In this document: positions 36,226 through 49,183 of the stretch, piece after piece | Layout: each line of letters opens with the position of its first letter | Numbering within the stretch: the first letter of the stretch is position 1 | Assembly: GCA_026929865.2 (NCBI GenBank) | Contig: CM049410.1 | Coordinates: 10,557,501-10,621,500 of the forward strand | Length of the DNA: 64,000 bases | Direction: 5' to 3' | DNA from: Hyperoplus lanceolatus | Lineage: Eukaryota; Chordata; Actinopteri; Uranoscopiformes; Ammodytidae | Program-made: the position numbers and the translations under genes | Notes under the pieces: model-generated | The model's input: only the letters and a program-made list of their open reading frames with translations | What the model was told of the DNA's origin: nothing | Databases searched by the model: none

Positions 36226-38689
36226 CTTTCGCTCTCTTTAGATCCAGTTCTTGGGTTTGCTGGCCACTCCAGGCCTGGGTGCTCCTCTCCAAATGAAGCA
36301 GCTGGGCTGGAATCCAAGAATCTTGTCTAATCACCAAGTTGATGTACATGGAAAAAATGAAAATAATCAGTTAACAGTTCAGACGCATTTTTGTTTCCTT
36401 TATCTAAATCATTATAGCATAGCATTACGGTTCCACATTATGTATTATTATTATAACATAATGCATTGCATTGCTGAAACTGAAATATCTTTGGTACATT
36501 AATCAAATAAAATTCTCACTGAACCTTTAACAAGTTGACACAATTTTTTCATTCAAAAAACATGTAATCTCTATGACGATTCTACACAACACATGCTCAG
36601 CTTTAGCTCAGTTTAGCAAGAAATAGCAACATGCACTTTGCATATGGAATAATGCTAACATTTATTCACATACGGTTTGGTGTCCATGAACACACACTTT
36701 ATTTAGCCACCACTACAATTACAGCTAAAAGTTACCTGTGAAGCTAGCCAGCACAAGCCTCATGCTAACGCTGCTCATATAGCAGCGTGCTAATGCTAAC
36801 GTTGCTATGCTAGCGGGAGGCTGTGTCGCTTATAGATTTCAAAGTATTCTTACACACACACAACTATATCATCTCACTAACACCTTAATTAAGTCACCAA
36901 TAATTTCATTTGGCTAATGGCAGCATAACTGTAACCACCACTGGTATTTTGTGTGAGAATAATGGGTCGGTCAGGTCAAGCTGGCACGTAGCTCAGCTGC
37001 TGCCTTTACTGTCCAGGCACACATCCGTCTTTCTATCCTCCCAGTGGCCAGGATCCAGTAAAAAACGAGATCTATAGGTGATTTATATGATCAATAATAG
37101 GCTATTGATAATCAACAATGGCTGTAGAGGGAATGCATGTATGTAGGCTATGCAATGTATTTTCAACTTTGGGAAGGTGAAAATATGTTTGGAGACTTTA
37201 CTTAAGAAAAATATTTCTTTACAAACCTTATTGACATTAGGATTACCCACATTTTTCAAGCACTTGAACTCGCCCAGCGATCAGCCAGCAAGAAAGAGGA
37301 TGTGTGTCTGGACAGTGAAGCAGCAGGCCAGCAGCTATGTGCTTTAGTCTCACAAAAGACCCGTGGTGGTTACAATTACAGTATGCTGCCATTAGCCCAA
37401 CAACATTATTGGTGAGTTAACTAAGGTATTCGTGAGATGATAAAGTTGTGTGTGTGTGTATGTAAGAAATGAATAATGTGAAATATATTAGTGATGCAGC
37501 CTCCCGCTAGCATAGCACCGTTAGCATGAGGTTTGTGCTGGCTAGCTTCACAGGTAACTTTTAGCAGTAATTGTAGTGGTGGGTGTGTTTATAGACACCA
37601 AACCATATGTGAACACATGTAAGCCTTTTCCATATTCAAAGTGCACGTTGCTATTCCAGGCTAAAATGGGTTTAAACTGAGCATGTGTTGTGTAGAATCG
37701 TCATAGAGATTACATGTTTTTTTAATGAAAAAATAGTGTCAACTTGTAAAAGGTTCAGTGAGAATTTTATTTGATTAAGGTACCAAAGATATTTCAGTTT
37801 CAGCAATGCAATGCATTATGTTATAATAATAATACATAATGTGGAACCGTAATGCTATGCTGTAATGATTTAGATAAAGGAAACAAAAATGCATCTGAAC
37901 TGTTAACTGATTATTTTCATTTTTTCCATGTACATCAACTTGGTGATTATACAAGATTCTTGGATTCCAGCCCAACTGCTTCATTTGGAGAGGAGCACCC
38001 AGGCCTGGAGTGGCCAGCAAACCCAAGAACTGGATCTAAAAAGAGCGAGAGATTATAAATGAGGGTCACCCCTCAACTGATCTTTCGAGTATAAATAAAG
38101 GTTAAATTAAATACATATGTGTTCATTCAAATAACAGTGATAGGGCCAGGTTAAACTAGTGTTTAGTCACAAGAGAGTGATCATTATTTTGTTTTATCTT
38201 TAGTCCATAATAAAAAAATGGAACTGTTATGTTCCTGTTAACTGTTATGTGTATTTTATTTTTGTTTATGTTGCAACAATGATATATACACTTCAAGGAA
38301 GAGAGTAGAAAATACATATTTACCTGTTAAACCTAACTGTTGAGTCAGTGTGTTTCACCATTGCTGTTAGTGATCCATTTCCTCCTGTTTGTTACTTTCA
38401 GAGAAAATCATTAAACTGGATATAATTTGTTGAAGAAACTATTTTGGAGTTCTTTGACGGTATTCATGTCAAATGTGAGAGCCGTGTTTCCAAATAAAAC
38501 TAAAGATTCTAAATAAAATAAAATTCTCTCTTTTTTAAATTGTGACTGAATTGTGTTGATAACAGATTGTTGTCATGAATTGATTTCCAGTTGGAAATAT
38601 TTTAGTATGTTTAATATCGTTATTATAGAGAATGTGCACGGGTCATAAAGAGCAATGTTGATTGATGGATTGTACTTAGGTAATCCTTA

Positions 38690-39060
38690 TTCAGCACTGT
38701 TTTGCATTTATTAAGTGTAACAAGTGATGAATGGTTCCCACTTTACAATAAGGGTCACAAATAACAGTAAGACATGGTTAATTATGCTTAAGTGATGCTT
38801 AATCAGCACTAGTATGCCTTTATTAGGTGTTAATTCATGAGAAATGGTTCTCACTTTACAATACGGGTCACAAAGTCCATTAGTAAATGGTTAATTACAC
38901 TTAAGTAATGCCTATTATGGTTAATTATGCTTCAGTAATGCCTATTCAGCACTGGTGTGCATTTATTAAGTGTTACTTAATGGATAAATGGTTCCCACTT
39001 TACAATAAGGGTCACAAAGAGCATTAATAAATGGTTAATTATGCTTAAGTAATGTTACAA
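38690..39060. repeat. Tandem repeat of about 125 bp, right arm
   Basis: Inverted counterpart of the array at 33040-33430. Confidence 0.75.
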
Positions 39061-39654
39061 AAATGACATTTGTTAACAGTTAGTTAATGCTTATTCTTAT
39101 ATTAATGAACTGTTGGTTCAAGCTTAATTAATGAGTTAACTAAGGTTAATATAGAATTATAAACAGTACATAATGTAGCAATTAATACCTTAGTTAACAT
39201 GAATACCATTAGTAAATGCTTACTACACACATTAGTTAACAGTTAACTAATGGTTAGTTAAACCTTATTAAGCATTAACTAACCATTAATTAATGTACCC
39301 TTATTGTGAAGTGTTACCGTGTTTTATTTATGTTAATATAAATGTTAAATCGCTCATTGTTCATACAGTGATCACTTTCATAATGTGCGCGTTTCATAAA
39401 GCCGATTTCTCAGTCAGTCGCTCTGCATGTAATCATCTAATAAACTTTTCAGGGGATCTCAAAAATAATACCCTATCACAAGAGAGAACAGTACAAACCG
39501 ACACCCGTCTCACTCATGGTCTCACTGCCGGTGCACGCCAGAGCGACAGATGGGTGAATGTTTATGTGCCTACAATGGTGGAGCAGGTAAAAATCCTTCC
39601 CAATGTCTGTTTTGACGGTTTTTATCATGTTTTTATCACACTTATGGATCTGAG

Positions 39655-40684
39655 ATGATGCTAGATAACTCACTGCTTGAAGACCGCAGTGCATTAAGCT
39701 CTTTTAACACCCTGCAGGACTGTCTAGTGGACCTCAGGCTTGTTCTTAATTCAGACAAAACCAAATATATGTGTTTCTCCAGAGCAAAAACTACACATTT
39801 TAATGATTTTAATATGTTTACAAAGAATGGATTTTTAATTGAAAGAGTCACAGAGTATAAATATCTCGACATCTGGTTAGATGATAAACTCACTTTTCAT
39901 TTTCTTATAAATTTTGTTTGTCGACTACGACAAAAAATTGGCTATTTTTATAGGAATAAAACCACCTTCCCTTTATTTAGTAGGAAAAGGATTATTGAGG
40001 CAGTTTTTATGTCTGTCCTTGATTACGGTGATGTGGTCTACCGGCATGCATCACATTCATGTCTTAAACTCCTAGACTCTGTTTTTCACTCTGCTTTAAG
40101 ATTCATCACAGGAGATGCTTATGATACACACCATTGTCTCTTATATGAAAAGGTTGGGTGGTCCTCTCTTAAAGAGAGACGTGACGCACATTGGCACATT
40201 TTTATTTACAAAGCCTTGACCGGGAAGCTTCCTCGTGCTTTATCAAACCCGCTCCACTGACATGCTTATGCTTTATGTCCCACAAGCCCGGTCTGAGCTG
40301 GGAAAGACAGCTTTTAGCTTCAGTGCCCCCGACTCCTGGAACAACTTACAGCAACAAATTAAACTAAATACATTCATATCCTTTGGCCAATTTAAACAGA
40401 CTATCTTGGATCTGCCAAACTCTACTTGTAACTGTTTTAATTAGGCTATATTGTATTTTATTCCTTTTAATTACTGCCACTCTTCACCACTTTGTAAATG
40501 TTTCAATTGTTTTTGTTTTCTCTTCTCTTCACTTGTGTATTTGATGTATTTGCCTTGAATATTTTGTATGTATTGTTGTTTTGAATTTGTTTTGACTCGA
40601 CATCGTTGAAAATGAGGGTCACCCCTCAATTGATCTCTCGAGGATAAATAAAAGTTAAATGAAAAATGAAATGAAAATGAAATT
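39655..40684 (+). mobile_element. 5'-truncated non-LTR retrotransposon (L2/CR1-like), 3' end
   Basis: Translation gives the reverse-transcriptase thumb and C-terminal region: VLNSDKTKYMCFSRA, EYKYLDIWLDDKLTFHF, SVLDYGDVVY and ALRFITGDAYDTHHCLLYEK, then in a second frame FSFSAPDSWNNLQQQIKL to a stop at about 40444. The frame changes near 40240-40258, so one frameshift is present. The YADD catalytic core is missing from the truncated 5' side. The 3' UTR ends in GAGGGTCACCCCTCAA, then AATAAA and a GAAAAT-type simple tail. Clade assignment is from the general look of the protein. Confidence 0.8.
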
Positions 40685-40961
40685 AATGTGGTGAATTAGG
40701 GACGAGCAAGGGGACTGCTAACTGCAATAACTGACAGGAAGTTAGCTAAAAGAACCATTCCGCTTACAGCGCCTTTAAGGATATCACATAATTTCCTGAA
40801 CTGGATGTTGTTTGAAAATGTTAATTAGCCTACATAAATAAATATTGTTCCATTAGCCTATTTTATAAATGTCCACTTTTAAGTTTTGTTTTTTCGGCCA
40901 AGTTTGCATTTGTGCTACTACAACTTGCTTAACTTTTCAACCAATTATCCATTAGGCTTCT

Positions 40962-42198
40962 TTAAAGATCTCCTATTATGCCTCGTTTCCACCGAGTAGA
41001 GCGGGTCGGATCGGAGCGGTTCGGTCCGGGTAGTTTGGCTTTTCATTTGCCAAAAATTGGGTAGGGTACGGTTTAAGCGCACCTAACCGCTCTGAGCCGC
41101 TCCTAATCTCAGTACTCCTCCGTAGGGGTACTAGCCGCTTGAAAGGGTGCTGAAAAGGCGGAGCTACACACTGCCGTCATTTGATTGGTTGAAAGAATCA
41201 TTTCTGCCATGTGTAGTCATCTCGGCAAGAGTGAAGAGAGTCTTGTGTTTTGGCGAAAATGTTATGCACAGCACTGTTTATTGTGTGGTGTTTTTCCTCG
41301 TCATTAAATGAATTAGTTGGCTACACTGTGTCCCACTGCTACGATGTCACGTAGCTGCCACAGCCAGCGCTGTTCGCTCACTGTCTCTATCAATTGCACT
41401 GAGCCGTCTCTGTGCGCACACAACAACACGGGGGGAATAAATAAAGAAGCGGCTGGTTTGACCAAGCAAAAACGAGAGACCGCTGGCTTGACCACAGTTG
41501 TTCCACAGCCCGATAGTTTGACCCACATTCTGGCGGCGGCTATCGCAGTCCAGTCTAAACCCCGCCCTACGGGTCGGCGGTGGAAACACCACAGAGATTC
41601 TTAAAAGTGAGCTGTCCCGCTCTGAGCCGCTCCGACCCGACCCGCTCTACTCGGTGGAAACGAGGCATTATACTACTTTTCTGGTCTTAATTTCTCATGA
41701 ATGACTCCTATACGTGGAGCAACCTAACACGACGGTATCAGAGCACAAAAAACTATGTAGATTTTCGGGAAACTCTTCCTTTCATCTGGGCGCTCTAAGC
41801 ACTCTCTGTCAACACTAGGCTTCATCCTTCTCCGCCCCCTCCTGCAAACCCCACTCAGTTGTGATTGGTTACCTTCCTTCCGGAACACTTTCAGCGGCAC
41901 ATGGGCAGATTTGAGCAGGAAGGTGGGGGCATGGCCGGAGCGTGCCTGAGCACGTTGCAGCATTACCATACATGGAAAAATCCGGATTCTCTACGTAACG
42001 AATCCCGGACCTATAAAGGAAGATTGCTGCCCTAGTGTTTAGCACTCTGCACAGCCACCCCAGACGGTCAGCAGGGAATAAGTCTAAATGCATGTAAGGC
42101 ATTACTTGACACTTAAGTATGGTTAAACATGACTATAAATCATTATAACAACGTTTATAGGTCATAAAAGTTGAAAAAGCATCATAGGTCCTCTTTAA
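40962..42198. mobile_element. MITE carrying a nested MITE
   Basis: The outer ends TTTAAAGATCTCCTATTATG (left) and CATCATAGGTCCTCTTTAA (right) are inverted repeats of a common teleost MITE. Its left end is broken by the element at 40980-41666. Confidence 0.5.
40980..41666. mobile_element. GC-rich inverted-repeat MITE
   Basis: The left end GCCTCGTTTCCACCGAGTAG is exactly mirrored at the right end, with pairing of at least 40 bases. ATTAT flanks both sides (40975-40979 and 41667-41671), a possible 5-bp duplication. Internal ORFs have no family resemblance. Confidence 0.7.
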
Positions 42199-42294
42199 CT
42201 AAATCAGATATTTTGGTTACATGATATTTTACATGGTGAAGCTCTTTAAACTCAAATTCTTCATTGTGACAATGTTGTTTTTTTCAGACATATG

Positions 42295-42998
42295 GCGCTT
42301 TTCCACAGCATGGTATCAGCTCAACTCACCTCGACTCAACTCGCATTTTTGGAGTTTCCACCGCAAAAACATAGTAGGCTACCTGGTAGCGGCTGCTTTT
42401 TTGGTATCGCCTCGCTCTAGGTTCCAAGCATGGACATATAAAGAAATTGTCATATATTGTCATATAAAGAAATTAGCCAGCTGGGACAGAAATGATAGCG
42501 ACCGATTACATTACAAGCCTTGGACTGCACTGATTACCTCAATACATTATTCAGGCTGAGACACGGCTTGCATTTGAAAACACATATCCTGAAACAATTA
42601 CTAAACAGTCAACTTTATGATGCCTGTGTTTATGTGCATAGGGATGTACGTGACACATCCCTACAGCTGACTGAGTGGCAGTCACACATCGTCGGGACAC
42701 CAACCCTCCCTTTTAATGGCCCGTAGCAATATTCTTCTACTTCTTTTAGCAAACTGATACAAGGGGGGTATTTCTTAAACATTTTCCATCAGTATTTTTG
42801 GGGGTTGGTTCAGTTAATAATACTACTCGTAATTTCTGATTTGCTACTTAGCTCCGGAGTCGGTTTTCTGCCCCTTTGTTTGAGGACCCAGCCCACCTTC
42901 AGGTGGTACTATTTTCAGTGGAAAACGACCCGTGTTGCAACCACAACCGAGTTGAACTGAGTCGAGTAGAGCTACATGTGCAGTGGAAAAGCGCCAAT
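42295..42998. mobile_element. GGCGCTTTTCCAC-ended MITE
   Basis: GGCGCTTTTCCAC on the left and GTGGAAAAGCGCC on the right are perfect inverted ends. Subterminal CTCAACTC / GAGTTGAACTGAGTCGAG pairing is typical of a very common fish MITE. No ORF of interest. Confidence 0.75.
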
Positions 42999-42999
42999 A

Positions 43000-43833
43000 G
43001 ATTGATAGAAACACAGAGACCTTGACCTAGGCCTAATAGTTTCTAAACGCATGAGTGCATTCATAACTTGACTTCCTAAGAAGAATTTTTTTTTCCAGAA
43101 ACAAGAAGAGAATACTTGAACCTTTTTTATGTGTATTCATAATTCATATACATATTGACAGGTTGCTAATACAGCATGGTTTTGATAGTGTAACTGTCTT
43201 CTCAGCTTGACCTTTTTTCTCTATTTTTTTTTTACAAGAATAACAATAAAAAGTGATAAAGACAACACCATGTACGACTCACTTTTAAAATTTTATGGCA
43301 ATGCTTCTTTTGAATGGATTTTGCATCTCCCGATCAAATTGCTGCTGTGTCACTGAAGAATGAAACCATTCAAAAGTACTTGGTAAGGCTTGCTCCACAT
43401 TGGCCGTAACAGCTGGCCAATCACAGCCGTTCATATGACACCCTCTCCAAAAGTTTTCGGTTTTCATCAGTGTCCAAGGAACTGACGCCTTTAAGTCATA
43501 CGTAGCAACTGAAAACATACGCATTTGTGCACCCAGTACACAGTTCTACACTGATGAAAACTCCTGTGTCCTTGCATCATCTCTTTTCAGTCAGCATGGT
43601 TAAAGATGGTGGACACGCATTAGTCCGCATTAGTGTTATATCCTCCTCTGTCATCTTTGCACATTAAGAACATTTTGTACTTGAAAAATAAGATTGCGTC
43701 CATCTGATTTTTCATGAATTCTATCTGTACCGTAGAAACCCCCGTGATGAAAAATAAGAACACTTTTCAAAAGGACCAAAATGGAATCAAAGACCCAGAT
43801 AACGGCATTTTTTCAGTTTTTCGCGCGCACACG

Positions 43834-43835
<2 letters not shown>
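43000..43835. other. Intergenic, nothing recognised
   Basis: No gene, RNA or repeat end could be supported. Confidence 0.4.

Positions 43836-43837
<2 letters not shown>

Positions 43838-43930
<93 letters not shown>
43838..43930. repeat. (CA)n microsatellite
   Basis: About 46 AC units. Confidence 0.95.
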
Positions 43931-43932
<2 letters not shown>

Positions 43933-43934
43933 CT

Positions 43935-45675
43935 CATTAATTTAGGTGACTTTTGAAAGGCAACAGATGTCCGTTCTCCAAGGCAATAATGTCTTTGTGG
44001 CAAACTCGAACCCTGACATTCCAGACAACATTACTCTGGCTCCTCCTCCCTCTCCAGGAACGAAAAAAATTAAAAATAAAAATTCAAAAGTTGACTGAAT
44101 ATAAAGTGAGATACATCCATATCATTTTCATGAGTAAATAATGACGAGGATAGAAAATAATAATGAGGACTAAAATAATAGTTGTGATCATCCTAATATA
44201 AGATAAAATACTACTTGTGAGAGGATACAAAATTCTCTCTTTCTTTTCTGGGTGTGACACCCAACTTGCTCCCATTACGCCTCTTCAAAGCAATCAAATA
44301 AAACCAGAAGAAAAAAAAGTAAATGATGATAAACAAGAGCTTAACACTTTGAGGGTGTCTGAGGAAAGTCAAATAAAGCCTAGAGAGGAAGTTTGTTTAA
44401 TTTGTTCTTTAAACAAAAAATCCTTCAGTTCCTCCATCAGTCTTGAATCCGCTTCAAACTTTGTAGTTTTTTGTTTTTGTTTTGTATTTTACTTGCAGCT
44501 CCATTCCTCTATGTTGCATGTTCCTTTTTTTCAGCTTTTTAAGCAAAAGGCAATAATTCTCTATAAAAAAAGTTGTAAATAATGCTGATTCCCTTCTGTT
44601 GTTCTCTGTTGCAGATGCCAGTCCTCCTTTCCTTTCACTTTTGCGGCTGCTGCATAAACAACTCTGTCTTCTATGGTCCAAACTAACCTGAGAGGAAACA
44701 CAAAAGGATTGAGGTAAGGTTTTGATACAAAGAATTGACTGCTTTCACACACAGCACCATTTATTGAGGCGGCCCACTGCGAGGAGTCTTTTCAAGTGGA
44801 CTCACAAATAATCACAGATAATCACAGGCTCAGTTCTGACTAACTGACAAGACTCCACTTTGTTTAAATGTACATTTTCAAGTGGCATGCATCCAAATTT
44901 CTCATTTGTTTCTAATTCAATGAATTTGAAGAAGTGGATTTCAAAAGTTATACTGCATTTTCAAACAAAGCAAACATCTGTTACCAGGAATATATATGCG
45001 CAAAAATTATAAAGTAAAGAGGGAAAATTGCTGTGGCACATCTTTAGTTTCCATGAGGACAGAATGGATTGGACTGGAGGTGAGGGGGAGGTAGTAAAAG
45101 GAAGTGACAGGCAGGGTTACTGCCACTAAGGTGAGGTGAGGAGGAGTGTGAGAGAAGACCATTACGAGTCCATGAACCAGGGAACAAAGAGTATGGAGAA
45201 GCTGTCGTGCTGCTGCGTGAAATTAAATTGTCTGAATATAACGGGAGTAAACAGCCCAGAGGCAACAAATTAGTGTCCATTTACTGAAGGTTCATTAATG
45301 AGAAACCAGTCTGCCACCAAACAATGAAAAAACAGATGAAAATTAACTTGTGGTGGGCTTTTATGCTTGAGAGACGGCTGCAGAACAGCAGTACTCTGGG
45401 ATATATGGACATTCTGTGTTCAGTGTGTTCATCGTTGTATATACCCACCCCAAATAAAAAGATGATGAAAAAAAATAAAAAGAACAGCAGTAGGCCCTAC
45501 TCTTTAAGATAATGTCCAATTGGGGAAGTAGTGTTTTTCAATTTATCTGACTTTGTATGGCTGCACCATTCTGGCACTTAGGTTCACAGTTTGAAAGAAG
45601 AATTAAAAGTAACATATCTAAATTGGGGCATGGTGTGTAGAAATAATTTTTGTATGATGACAATTAACAACTTTA
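43935..45675. other. Intergenic, nothing recognised
   Basis: AT-rich sequence with short ORFs that show no family pattern and no consistent splice borders. Confidence 0.4.
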
Positions 45676-47482
45676 TGGCAGGGTGTCCGCGGATCCTTCA
45701 TGTATTTAAAATTAAGGCCTTAAAAAGTCTTAAATTCATTAAACATGTGATATGCTGGTCTTAAATCCATTACTCAAAAGGTATTAAATTAGTCTGGGCA
45801 GGACTATTCAATGTTGTATATTTTTTTCTCCCGCGACTTTCCGAGAAGGAGATGTAGAGTTTTCTAACTAACTGCTCATATAAAAGTCCGACACTACGCT
45901 AGAGGCAGTACGGCCGTGTGTGGCTGTGATCCGCATTTAAACGTAGAAGAATAATGTGTGTCCCCTGCCTCCGAATTTGAAGTTGGTCGCTGGAAAGCCA
46001 GAAAGGGGAGAACGACCCAGCGAAATGCATGCCCAGCTATTATAAATTCAGTGAGAGGTGGAGGGTGGACGAAAAATATCATGGCTGGCTTTATTCACCA
46101 CGCGACCATACTGCAGAAGCTACTTGTAGGTGCGCAACCACCCGCCCGCTGGCGATGTAGGTAGGCTACTGACCCAAACGCAACTCACACAGAAACAAAC
46201 AGATTTATTGTGTTTAGTAAAAATGTTTATGTATCTATATTTATTAATTAATAGCTGCTCATTAGACGGTCATTCGGGTCGCGTTGCCGTGAGCTCACAG
46301 AGTGAGACGCGAGTCTCTGCTTCTCTCTCTGTCTGTCACTTTCTTTCTCTCCACTCTGCCCTCCCTCTCTGACGGCTAGTTAAGAACTATTGCCGATTGT
46401 CCCGTCAATCGCAGACAGTAGCCTACATTTCCATCACCATTCGGTACAACCCTAATACCCGCAGTTTATTAACCTGGCTGCTTGCAACAATACAAAGAAG
46501 ATAAAACTTTTCGCAAATTACCGCAGGTCCCGTGGGCATCCCCCAGTTATGCAAACCTGTACAGTAGCCTATGCTATGCCTACTTTACAGTAGCCTATTT
46601 CCCGATTTTGAAAGTGCAAAAACATTCACCTGTGGAACCAATTTTTAAATAGTTTCTGCCATAAGTTCTGAAAAATAAAGATAATGGACTAAGTTAGTTG
46701 TTTATTGAATAAGTAGGCTAATTAAAATTTGAAGGACATTCTTCCCCATAAATTACCAGATTATTGTGTGTCATTCTAATGCTGCAGCTAACACATTTTC
46801 TTTATTGATTAAACTGTTCTTGTTACTTGATTAATCAGAAAATGTAAACCAAGTCATACAGCTCTATAACAGGTTGAAAAGGTGAAATGATGGGTTTTCA
46901 GGATGCCTTAACAGTGATCTCTTATTTGATGGTAAATGCGGGGGGAAATTGTCTTCATTCAGACTGCTGAAATTTTTTTATTTTCTGTAATTAGACAGCA
47001 GTTGTTAGCTAAAGTGCATTGAATATTTGATACTCAAACTTAATAAAATGATTAGATTTATGTTGCCAAGGTATTGGTGTTCATTAGAGGTCTTAAAATG
47101 TGCAGATACCCTGAGAGAGGCTACTTTCTTCCTAGCCTCTGATATAAATGAGTATCACTTTATGAGACAAAAAGTAAACTTGAATGAGTCTCATTGAGTG
47201 ACACACAAGCTATGCTTGGGTTGTAATACAGCTGGACCCCCCCAAATATCGCCTATATGTATTAGGGGTGGGAAAAATAATCAATTTTCCGATTAATCGC
47301 GATTCTCTCTTGAACGATTCCGAATCGATTCATAAAATTTAATAATCGATTTATTATTATTATTATTTATTTTTTACTAGTATTTAATATTAGTATTTCC
47401 TACGCCACTGCGCATGCACACCACACAAGTGCGAGTTGTTAAAAGTGGCGACAAAAGGGCAGAGAGCAGCAAACCCATAGGA

Positions 47483-48787
47483 CCTGAGGCCTGTTTCAGG
47501 TAGCTGGTTTTGAGGCAACCCAGAGTTTGTTCGCTCTGAGTTAGTGGAAACTCTGGGTTTTCAGTTTCAGGAAGCAGGTTCAGCGCAACCGAGAGTCAGT
47601 TACTGCGGCAACATACACCGTGGGTCTAACCTGCTCGGAAGGTGGTTAGACCTACCCTGAGTTTGTTTTCACTTTACGCTGCAGCGCCGACTGAAGAAAG
47701 AGTCACTTTCACAACGCGTCCCTGTACAGTTTGAAGCGAAATCACTCCATAGAAATCTCCATCGGGATGTTTTTATCATGTACTGATAATTTTACGTTTG
47801 ATCGATAATTTATCTGATCAGTAGCCTTGTTCTCAGCCCTTGTTCCGTTCATATAGGCGGCCACCTTACACATCGTGACATGCTCTACATTCAGATTAAT
47901 AAACCTATTTGTATTGTATGCTTTTTAACGTCTGTGTCACTGAACAGATTTATGTCAGATGGAGTCATGTAACCATGCGGCTGCACGCGATCGTTACTGT
48001 TCACTTGTGCAATCTTAAAGTCACAGACGAGCCTTGTTAAATAGCCTAATATGAATATGAAAATTATATAATAATTTAAACTGTGATCACTTGAGGAAAA
48101 TGGATCTGGTAATAAATAAATCGGGCTCTTCAATGGAAACTGTCACCTAATGTGTCTGACGCTGATGTCTTTCAATCCCCATTTAAAAGAAGCGACAGTC
48201 TGTTTACTGCACAGTATTAGGCTATAGCTTGCCAACATATTATACAGCGAATATAAAACACTGTCAGCAATGCTGTGCCGCACCAGCTTAGTACTTTACT
48301 GCTGATGTGCGTAACTTTTTAAAATAGACTATGGCTTCTCATACGGAAGCAAAATGATTCTCTTGACAAAAAATGTTTGCTCTGTTTTTTTCTGAATTGC
48401 AGAGGAGATTAGATCAGAGTTATTAGATAATATCCCCGTTAATTCTTCTCCATACCATAAACCCATTCGTTAATAATTCTAACCCTAGTGGGAGGAGCGG
48501 AGATTTATTTTTCTTTTCTTTTTTGAGAAGTGGAGAAGTGGGAGGATCAATCATTTGTTTTTTCTGTTTCCATGGTGAATCATGTTATCATCGATCCATT
48601 GACGATGGCTTTTACGCACATGCTCCACCAAGAGTGAACACGCTCAGAGTTGATTAACCCAACGCTGATCCACTGTTCTGAAACCGAAAACCCAGAGATG
48701 CTCGTCAACCCTGCGCTTTGAGTTGACCAACTCAGAGCACAGGATTTAACTCAGAGTATGTAAAACCAGCTACCTGAAACAGGCCTC
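47483..48787. mobile_element. Inverted-repeat element nested in the second layer
   Basis: GGCCTGTTTCAGGTAGCTGG at the left is exactly mirrored at about 48762-48784. Both ends continue into related AACCCAGAG / CTCAGAG motifs. It is 1.3 kb with no transposase-like ORF. Confidence 0.7.
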
Positions 48788-49183
48788 TGCACTGGCTTTG
48801 TGTCTGTTAACGTTTTTGTATGAGAGCTGAATTCCAAGCCATACTTTTTGCACAATGTGTTGAAATGACATAGAAAATAATAGAATAGAAATCCTATAGA
48901 AACATGATTCACAAGAGTAGAAAGAAAATTAAACTGAATCGGTTTAGTTTTTACATACTTCCATATTGTGTTGAAATGCAAGCTGCATTGATTATTGCAC
49001 TGGTCAGAAAGTCATATTTGTGACAAGAAAAGCTTTTTCTCTAATACAATATTAGAGAAGGTAATTCATCTGTTGATTGTATTTAATGATCATCACAAAA
49101 GTAGGAAGTGATTAGCAAACTTTGAGTAGCAAACTCAGATGTGTATATAAATATATTTTTGAAAATCACACATAGGTATGTAC

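Larger units (their letters stand above)
32765..39318. mobile_element. Giant palindromic (fold-back) DNA transposon
   Basis: The left end GGTAACACTTTACAATAAGG mirrors the right end, which finishes CCTTATTGTGAAGTGTTACC in reverse sense. Exact 8-bp duplications GTGTTTTA flank it at 32757-32764 and 39319-39326. The arms run 32765-37050 (interrupted by a 2.2-kb insert) and about 37260-39318, close to 2.1 kb each without the insert, around a spacer of about 200 bp. Arm-to-arm identity looks high throughout: ACCGTCAAAGAACTCCAAAA (33629-33648) is exactly inverted at about 38443-38462. No transposase ORF was found. The 8-bp duplication suggests a hAT-like integrase, but the termini alone do not prove a family. 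Confidence 0.85.

Noticed and set aside
36251-38026. Two matching 83-codon frames (36251-36502 plus, 37775-38026 minus)
   Set aside because: They are the same palindrome sequence seen in each arm; no family resemblance.
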